From positions 60,075,471 to 60,139,470 of the forward strand of contig NC_052359.1 of assembly GCF_009727055.1 (NCBI RefSeq): a stretch of DNA of 64,000 nt, written 5' to 3'. Below the pieces are notes generated by a model. The model was not told where the DNA came from, did no database searches, and saw only the letters and a program-made list of their open reading frames with translations. A program made the position numbers and the translations under genes. This DNA comes from Benincasa hispida (taxonomy: Eukaryota; Streptophyta; Magnoliopsida; Cucurbitales; Cucurbitaceae). Position 1 is the first letter of the stretch, and each line of letters starts with the position of its first letter. Of this stretch, positions 57,545 to 64,000 are shown piece by piece.

Positions 57545-60500
57545 TGGCCAGATTGCCGACTCAAACCTACCACTTTGGGGATTCTTCTGATTGGAGAGCT
57601 GGGAACTCACTACACAAGATGGAATTCACTCCTTCCCCGAAGCAGGGGTAAGTAGATAGATTGCTCCCTTAAGAGCTGATTTCGGGGCTTGAACGATGTG
57701 GTGCCACACACTTCCTCATGACCAGAGATGTGTCCACTCATAGTAGGACTATGAGATATTGTTCATCAGAGGGATCAATGGTACTTAAGGAGTTAGATGT
57801 AACTATAGGGGCAAAACGGTAAATTGGCCCAACTGTACTTATGAGCATCTGTGAAGGGTTATCGTACTGTTGATTGGTTATATCCGATGGACACAGAAAT
57901 ATATCTATGGTGAGAAGAGTGCAGCTGTCAGTCTTTAGTGGTATGCTTGACAGTTAACGGATGGTGGATCTCGTGGCTAAAGAGTTTAGTCAGCTATTCA
58001 CATATCATTGGAGCTTTAAGCTACAGGTCCATAAGGTCCCCTTGGTAGCTTAATGGATTCAAGTTGAGAATCAGTTTTTGGGTCAGTTTGAAGTGTTCAA
58101 ATTGACGAGAGGGAGTTTGATTATATATGATATGATTAAACTGGTCAATTATATATGATATAGTTGACATGATGTATGAGATACATTAATTGGAGGAAAA
58201 AGATATAAATATGATTTATATCAAGTAAAAGAGAAAAGAATTATGGTTTAAATGTTGCATATGATGTGATATTAAAACTATAGGTTATAAATATAATATG
58301 ATAAGTTAGTTATTATATTTATTTATAATTAAAAAATTATGAGACAATTGTTGGTGGTTTTCTCCATAACTGTGCGTGAAAGTGGGAGGTTGCATTCAGG
58401 TTTCATTTTGCAAATGGATCGGATAATCGCTTCACTAATTGTATACTGTCTATCATTTAGCTAACCAGAGCCTACACGACAGCTCAAGTGTTTTTTCTAA
58501 ACGATTGTGTACACGCACATGTACCTAAACGATTATGTAGCTTTTACTAAGCGATCGGATACAGAGTGAGATTACCTAAACGATATCCCGATTACCTAAA
58601 CGATCGTGCACCTTTTTCTAAACGATCAATCACCTGTTTATACGATAGACATAAAACCTTTCCCACTTGCTTAGTCGTTGAATACAATCGTGTTTCCTCC
58701 TTCCCTCTACCAAATCCAACAGAGCCCACACCTCCTGGATTCTTACTCCTAGAATACCAAGGTCACTGAGTGGTGGTGTCAAAGTTGCTGCCTGTTAGTG
58801 GAGAAAACTGTTCGTTTGCTGAGCGACAGCGAGATTTGGTAGACGATTGGCTTGGCATTGCAACGACACCGAGAGGGAATGTTCTTAATGAGAGCAAGAG
58901 ATAAAGAGAAGAAAAGTTCTTCAAATGTGAGTCTCTTGTTCTTTTGTATTTAATTTGTTGAAAGCATGCCGTAATTTATTCTGCGATGCATAACTTTTAT
59001 GTATGTTTGTGAATGCTTGTATTTCTGTCACAATGAATTTGGAACGATCTTGCTTCTGCTCATAGGTCCTCTTTGATAAGAGTTTCTTCAGGAATTGTAT
59101 CCCAACTCTCAGCACCTGGTACACCTCAACAAAATGGTGTATCAGAAAGGAGAAATCGAACCCTGTTAAACATGGTTCGATCTATGATGAGTTATGCTTC
59201 CTTACGTGATTCTTTTTGGGGTTTTGCAGTACAGACTGTGGTTTACATTTTGAACTGTGTTCCATTCAAGAGTGTTACCAGAACACCTTTGGAATTATGG
59301 AATGGTCGTAAAGCTAGTTTACATCATTTTAGAATCTGGGGTTGCCCAACACATGTGATTGAGGCAAATTTTAAGATTGTGGAACCTCGTTCAAAACTGC
59401 TCCTATTTGTAGGTTACCCCAAAGGAATGAGAGGTGGTTTCTTCTTTGATTCTAAGGAAAATAAAGTGTTTGTGTCGACAAATGGTACTTTTCTGGAAGA
59501 AGACCACATAAGGGAGCACAAGCCCCACAGTAAAGTTGTGTTGAATGAACTTTCCAAGGAATCTACTGAACCTTCAACAAGAGTTATTGAAGTTGGATCA
59601 TTTAGTATGTCAAATCCACCTCAAATGTTGAGGGAGCCTCGATGCAGTGGGATGGTTGCGAACCGACCTGTTCGTTACATGGGTTTAACAAAAATCCTAG
59701 CTATGGTAGCTGATGAAGATGATGAAGATCTATTGTCTTATAAGAAGGCAATGAAGGATGTTGATAAAGATGAGTGGATCAAAGCTATAGATCTCGAAAT
59801 GGAGTCGATGTACTTCAATTCGGTCTGGGATCTTGTAGATCCTTAGGTTGCAAATGGATCTACAAGAGAAAATGTGGTGCTAATGGGAAAATACAAACCT
59901 TCAAGGCTAGACTAATGACAAAGGGTTATACCCAAGTTGAGGGAGTCAACTATGAGGAGGCTTTCTCACCTATTGCCATGCTCAAGTCTATCTGGATTCT
60001 CCTGTCCATTTTCTCATATTATGACTATAAGATTTGACAAATGGACGTCAAAACTACTTTTTTGAATAGCAATCTTGAGAATACCATTTATATGGAGCAG
60101 CCTGAGGAATTCATAACCCAAGGCCAAGAACAAAAGGTTTGTAGGCTTAATCAGTCCATTTATGGACTGAAGTAAGCTTCTCGATCTTGGAACATAAGGT
60201 TTGATACTACGATCAAATCTTATGACTTTGATCAGAATGTTGATGAATCTTGTATATACAAGAAGATTATCAATAGTTTAGTTTCTTTCTTAGTGCTATA
60301 TGTAGACGATATCCTACTCATTGGAAATGATGTAGGTCTACTGACTAAAGTTAAGAACTGGCTAATGACCCAATTCCAAATGAAAGATTTGGGAGAGACT
60401 CAGTTTTTTTCTAGGAATTCAAATATTTAGAGATCGAAAGAACAAAATGCTAGCTCTGTCTCAAGCATCATACATTGACAAGATGCTTGTCGTATTTGAT

Positions 60501-61378
60501 GCAGAAATCTAAGAGAGGTTTATCACCTTTTAGACATGAAGTTATATTGTCTAAGGAACAATGTCCTAAGACACCTCACGAAGTTGAAGGAAATGAGACG
60601 GGTCCCCTATGCATCGGCTGTTGGCAGCCTAATGTATGTGATGTTATGTACTCGACCTGACATCAGCAATGCGGTGGGGATAGTCAGTAGATATTAGTCT
60701 AATCCAGGATATGATCATTGGACTGCTGTTAAAAATATCCTCAAGTATCTAAGAAAAATGAGGGACTACATGCTTGTGTATGGTTGGTTATAAGGATCTG
60801 ATCCTTACAGGATACACGGACTCTGATTTCCAAACTGATAAGGATTCTAGGAAATCTACATCTGGATCAGTGTTCACTTTTAATAGAGGGGCAGTACTTT
60901 GGAGAAGTACCAAGCAAGGGTGCATTGCTGACTCCACCATGGAGGTTGAGTATATAGCGACTTGTGAAGTTATTTGGCTTAGGAAATTCTTGACTGATCT
61001 GAAAGTCATTCCAAACATGTCAAAGCCCATCACACTTTATTGTGATAATAGTGGTGTTGTGGCTAATTCCTGGGAGCCTAGGAGTCACAAACGCAGGAAA
61101 CACATAGAGTGGAAGTATCATCTCATCCGAGAGATTGCGCATCGTGGGGATATGATCGTCACTCAGATAACTTCAGGGCACAACATTGCCGATCCATTTA
61201 CAAAGGTTCTCACAGCTAAGGTGTTTGAGGGTCACCTTCAGAGTATGAGTCTATGGGACAGACCATGTTTAGACTAGAGCAAGTGAGAGATTTGTGCTGG
61301 GCGTGTTGTGCCCTAGTTTATTGATTTGTGTACTTTGTATTATAGTTTTACTTTTACATTATACACCCCATTAGTCTT

Positions 61379-61396
61379 AGGTTAAATGGGAGACTG
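61379..61396 (+). other. Polypurine tract of copia 2
   Basis: GGTTAAATGGGAGAC directly precedes the LTR start at 61397. Confidence 0.75.
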
Positions 61397-61637
61397 TTGG
61401 GGTTGATGCCCTAAATCTCGTAGGGTCCTATAGTTAGTAATTGTATTGTACAAACATTTTTATTTATGTAATAAACTATATGATGTTTTATTTCAAAATT
61501 AGTTGCACTAACCACAAACCAATAAACTAAAATCCAAGGTTATCTTGTACGTTAAACATATATGTAGAGACATATGGGTAGATCATGTTTAAGTGATAAT
61601 CTAAATGGTCTGTAGTAGATGAATAAGGCTGGATACC
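61397..61637 (+). repeat. Start of copia 2 3' LTR, truncated
   Basis: Begins TGTTGGGGTTGATGCCC and keeps the family words CCAATAAACTAAAATCC and AAATGGTCTGTAG. It stops at 61637 where the gypsy LTR begins. Confidence 0.85.
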
Positions 61638-63329
61638 TGATAACGGGTAGAAATGCACGTTATCATAGTGCTAAGTTCTTAAACAATGTTGGATTGCATT
61701 GATGAAATATGTTAACTTGCGTCCATTAAGCATCATTTTCATGATATTGCGGTCGCATGCGTTCAGCGCATTAGAACAGTTGATTTTTGTATTTTTGTGC
61801 AGAATATGCGTTAACGCAATGCAAAGATTGCGATCATAGGAATTTATTAGTCGAGCACAACTTCATCGCAAGGCTTTGCGTTGTTCGTGTTCGCAAACAT
61901 TCGCCTAAGAAGGATCGCCTCAACTTGGTCAGTGCAACATGGTGGGCACATCTGGGTGAAAGGCCAATTAAGAGCGATGGGACAGAAATTTGATGACAGT
62001 CGAATCCAAATTAAGTTGACAGCCGATAATGGTCACAAAGTACATTCAGCTTTATCGGTGATAATTATTCGGTGCATCAATAAGGAATTAAAGTTGTCCC
62101 ATCTATACAACCAGGAAAGAGAAGCCGCTTTTCACCATGGATGCTCTATAAATACCAAGGGCATTCTTTAGAGAAGGGGTTAACCAGTTGACCAGTTCAC
62201 GAGTTTAGCAATTAGAAATTTCATACTTCAGTTTGCACGTCTTTAGTTTTCTTTCATTTCTAAGGCGGACGCGAGGGAAGCAGTTGTGCCGACAGTTCGT
62301 TCCGGTAAGCTTGGGAGAGCACTAGAAGCTTCAAGGACAGAGAGAGGGCTGATGCCTGCGGAAGCGGGAACATCTTTAGATCAAAATAGAGATTCCAGTG
62401 TAAAAAGCCTCGGTCAGCAAGGAATTACTACCAGACTCTCTACCTTTACTTTCCATTGTCATTTTATACTCAACTCATCTATAAAAATGGAATTCCATTC
62501 TCTATATTTGTTCACTCTCTATTATTCACGCATGAGTAGCTAAATCAGTTGAATGGGTTGAGAAGAATTTAACTAGCATAACTAGGGAATCTTCATTCTT
62601 TGTGATTATCTTATTTATGTATGCTTCATTCGTCCATTAGAGCTACTCGGGAGGGTAGTCTAAGGACAAGATCTAGACTTGGGAAGGTCAGGTTAGAATC
62701 TAGACTTGGAAGAGCCAGATTAGAACGCATAAACAAGAGATAGGCGCTTCGGAATGAGCACTATTTGTTATCAACGCATCACATGCATCCTAAAGATAGG
62801 ATATGATTGTATGCGGTCACCTTGTTTTATGCATTTTGCATCATCGTATAGGACAAGAGTAGAGACTTAGGGATGAGCTCTATGGACATTTTGCATTCAA
62901 CACATGCGTCCTAGATTTAGGAGCATCGCATTTACATTGGAAAATGACTTGCTGTGCATGGTTGTAACATGATCGCATAGTCTGATGCATTCCCAAGTAA
63001 CGCTAACTAAAGATCTTCTCAACCCGTTCATCGTATATCATTACATCTATCAACGTAACTGTCTTTTCTCAACTCCGTCGCATTTGTTTATTTCTTTTTC
63101 ATCAATGCAAACAACAAACCCAACACTTTATTTATTTATCCGGTTACCGCAAAGTTCTTTATAAAAATTACCAACGCAAACTGTTTTCACAAGTCCCTGT
63201 GTTTGACCCTGGACTTACCAGGAAACTCAGAGGAATTTACACTTGGATTCCGCTAGGGAAACTTGAGTGCACAACGCAATTCCACCAATGCATAATATAC
63301 ATATTTCCACTTCATAAATACAAGCATCA
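61638..63329 (+). repeat. 5' LTR of the Athila-type element (about 1.69 kb)
   Basis: Starts TGATAACGGGTAGAAATG and ends AAGCATCA. The first 26 bases form a GATAACG...CGTTATC dyad. Internally, the TCTAGACTTGG-AAG segment is repeated near 62670-62715. No real gene inside. Confidence 0.75.
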
Positions 63330-63335
63330 AGTTTT

Positions 63336-63353
63336 TGGCGCCGTTACCGGGGA
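63336..63353 (+). other. tRNA-Asp-like primer binding site
   Basis: TGGCGCCGTTACCGGGGA, complementary (one base off) to the 3' end of plant tRNA-Asp, the usual Athila primer. Confidence 0.8.
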
Positions 63354-63479
63354 CTTCGGCTAAATAGAATGCTAACGGTAATTTTTTTATTTCTTTGCAG
63401 AACTCTCAATCTCTGGCGAATTACGACCCGGAGATTGAGAGACTTTTAGACGAAGATTGAGAGACCGCCAACAACAACA

Positions 63480-64000
63480 AGAAAGAACACCAAGAATGGC
63501 GTATGAATTAGACGCAAGGGCCGCTAACGCGAATAATATAATGGCCAACCCCATCCTTCTGGCAAATGACTGCAATAGACCCATCTGGGACTATGCATCA
63601 CTTAACCTCTACGATTTCTCTCCAGGAATCATGAGGCTGACGTTATATGGATCGAGGTTTGTAATGAAGCCGGTAATGTTGCAGATGATCTAGGCTGTTG
63701 AGCAGTTTGGAGGAAGGCGTTTTGGCGAAGACCCGTACGCCCACCTCCGGAGCTTCATAGAAATCTGTAACACTTTTTGTGTTCCGAATATCTCAACCGA
63801 GGAAGTTTGACTAACTCTGTTTCCTTTTTCTTTGTGTGATCAGATGAGGAAATACTCTCCGAATCAGGAGAGAGAACTTCGTGGGAACAGGTGGTGGAAA
63901 ATTTATGAAGAAGTATTTCCATCAATTGAGAACGCTAGGAGAAGGAAATTAATAAAAAATTTGAACTAGGAGATGACGAATCCGCTCAACGATGCTTGGG
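63480..64000 (+). pseudogene. Athila-type gag, partial
   Basis: RTPRMAYELDARAANANNIM, then YASLNLYDFSPGIMRLTLYG and RFVMKPVMLQMI. A TAG stop at 63691 breaks the frame, after which AVEQFGGRRFGEDPYAHLRS and EICNTFCVPN continue. A second stop after STEEV (63808-63810) precedes LTLFPFSLCDQMRKY. The order is the Athila gag core. It is cut by the window edge and by at least two stops. Confidence 0.8.

Larger units (their letters stand above)
54743..59095 (+). mobile_element. Solo LTR inserted in copia 2 integrase, flanked by GGAAT
   Basis: GGAAT at 54743-54747 and 59091-59095; the insert 54748-59090 starts TGTTGGGGTTTGATGCC and ends AGAGTTTCTTCA. Removing it rejoins the integrase reading across GGAAT. 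Without the inner solo LTR (55118-57229 plus ATGCG) it is about 2.2 kb, slightly over-long because of the adapter artefact and duplicated flank at 57347-57544. Confidence 0.92.
53861..61277 (+). pseudogene. Copia 2 pol remnant, split by a nested solo LTR
   Basis: Order: protease region near 53885, where the expected DSG is replaced by a DLSAS reading; GAG-pre (54045-54266); integrase N part (54359-54723) with FTDDYSRHVYVYLMQHKSKS; [insertion 54748-59090]; integrase C part (59096-59846) with STPQQNGVSERRNRT-like and FRIWGCPTHV segments; reverse transcriptase (59850-60420), YVDD codons at 60299-60310; RNase H (60774-61277) with DSDFQTDKDSRKSTSGSVFT and closing IADPFTKVLTAKVFEGHL. Stops at about 60018 and 60174 and several frameshifts inactivate it. 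Confidence 0.88.
61638..64000 (+). mobile_element. Athila-type Ty3/gypsy retrotransposon, 5' end
   Basis: LTR 61638-63329, primer site 63336-63353, gag from about 63480 to the window edge. It was inserted into the copia 2 3' LTR, so it is younger than copia 2. The far LTR and target duplication lie outside the window. Confidence 0.85.

Noticed and set aside
57325..57590. Two small frames containing SYTHLDVYKRQ
   Set aside because: The peptide is translated from the sequencing adapter, not a gene.
62286..62543. 85-codon frame within the gypsy LTR
   Set aside because: Lies inside the LTR, has no domain and does not continue into gag.

Overview
This is a dicot nuclear genome window. The best guess is a cucurbit such as Cucumis, Momordica or Benincasa, judged from the AT-rich intergenic DNA and the flavour of the copia, plant-mobile-domain and short-repeat families; this species call is an inference. 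The genes have spliced GT-AG structures. The left 32 kb holds four real host genes, and the right half (about 32.9-64 kb) is a stack of nested retrotransposons. No prokaryotic-type operons, CRISPR arrays, rRNA or credible tRNA genes were seen. || Host genes, left to right: the 3' end of the MCM8 DNA helicase gene (+, ends 1623); convergent to it an intronless plastid pentatricopeptide gene matching HCF152 (-, 4455-2242); a 16-exon HECT ubiquitin ligase of the UPL4 type (-, 14821-6550, 1516 codons, catalytic Cys1483); then, after a long AT-rich gap with relics of a Mutator-like transposase and a plant-mobile-domain gene (22.07-25.1 kb), a five-exon NF-YB transcription factor gene (-, 31802-28842, 171 codons). 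The exons were assembled by hand; every junction used is GT-AG and the reading phase closes across each gene. MCM8 and HCF152 are also neighbours in Arabidopsis (At3g09660/At3g09650), so this end is conserved gene order. || Repeat half: copia element 1 lies on the minus strand (LTRs 32877-33079 and 42389-42578, target duplication ATTAT on both sides, tRNA-Met primer site, polypurine tract). It has decayed pol and gag and carries a 4.2-kb nested insertion of two fused, unlike LTRs (36524-40721, shared target duplication CTTGC). A truncated minus-strand copia 3 follows (about 45.7-48.55 kb), then a 2.25-kb LTR (48615-50863), an odd AT-rich leader, and copia element 2 on the plus strand (gag 52961, pol to 61277). 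The integrase of copia 2 is split by a solo LTR (54748-59090, duplication GGAAT), which is itself split by another solo LTR (55118-57229, duplication ATGCG). The 3' LTR of copia 2 (61397) is cut at 61637 by an Athila-type gypsy element whose LTR, tRNA-Asp-like primer site and gag run to the window edge. || The observation of most practical weight is not biological: 57424-57461 is an exact Nextera (Tn5 mosaic-end) mate-pair junction adapter left in the assembly, flanked by a near-duplicate of about 77 bp. No convincing new biological system was found. The more unusual sequence structures are tandem hairpin units at 25.5-25.7 kb, CGATCG-type motif clusters repeated in several LTRs, a roughly 60-70-bp periodic repeat at 51.46-51.80 kb, and small inverted-repeat elements in introns of UPL4 and NF-YB.
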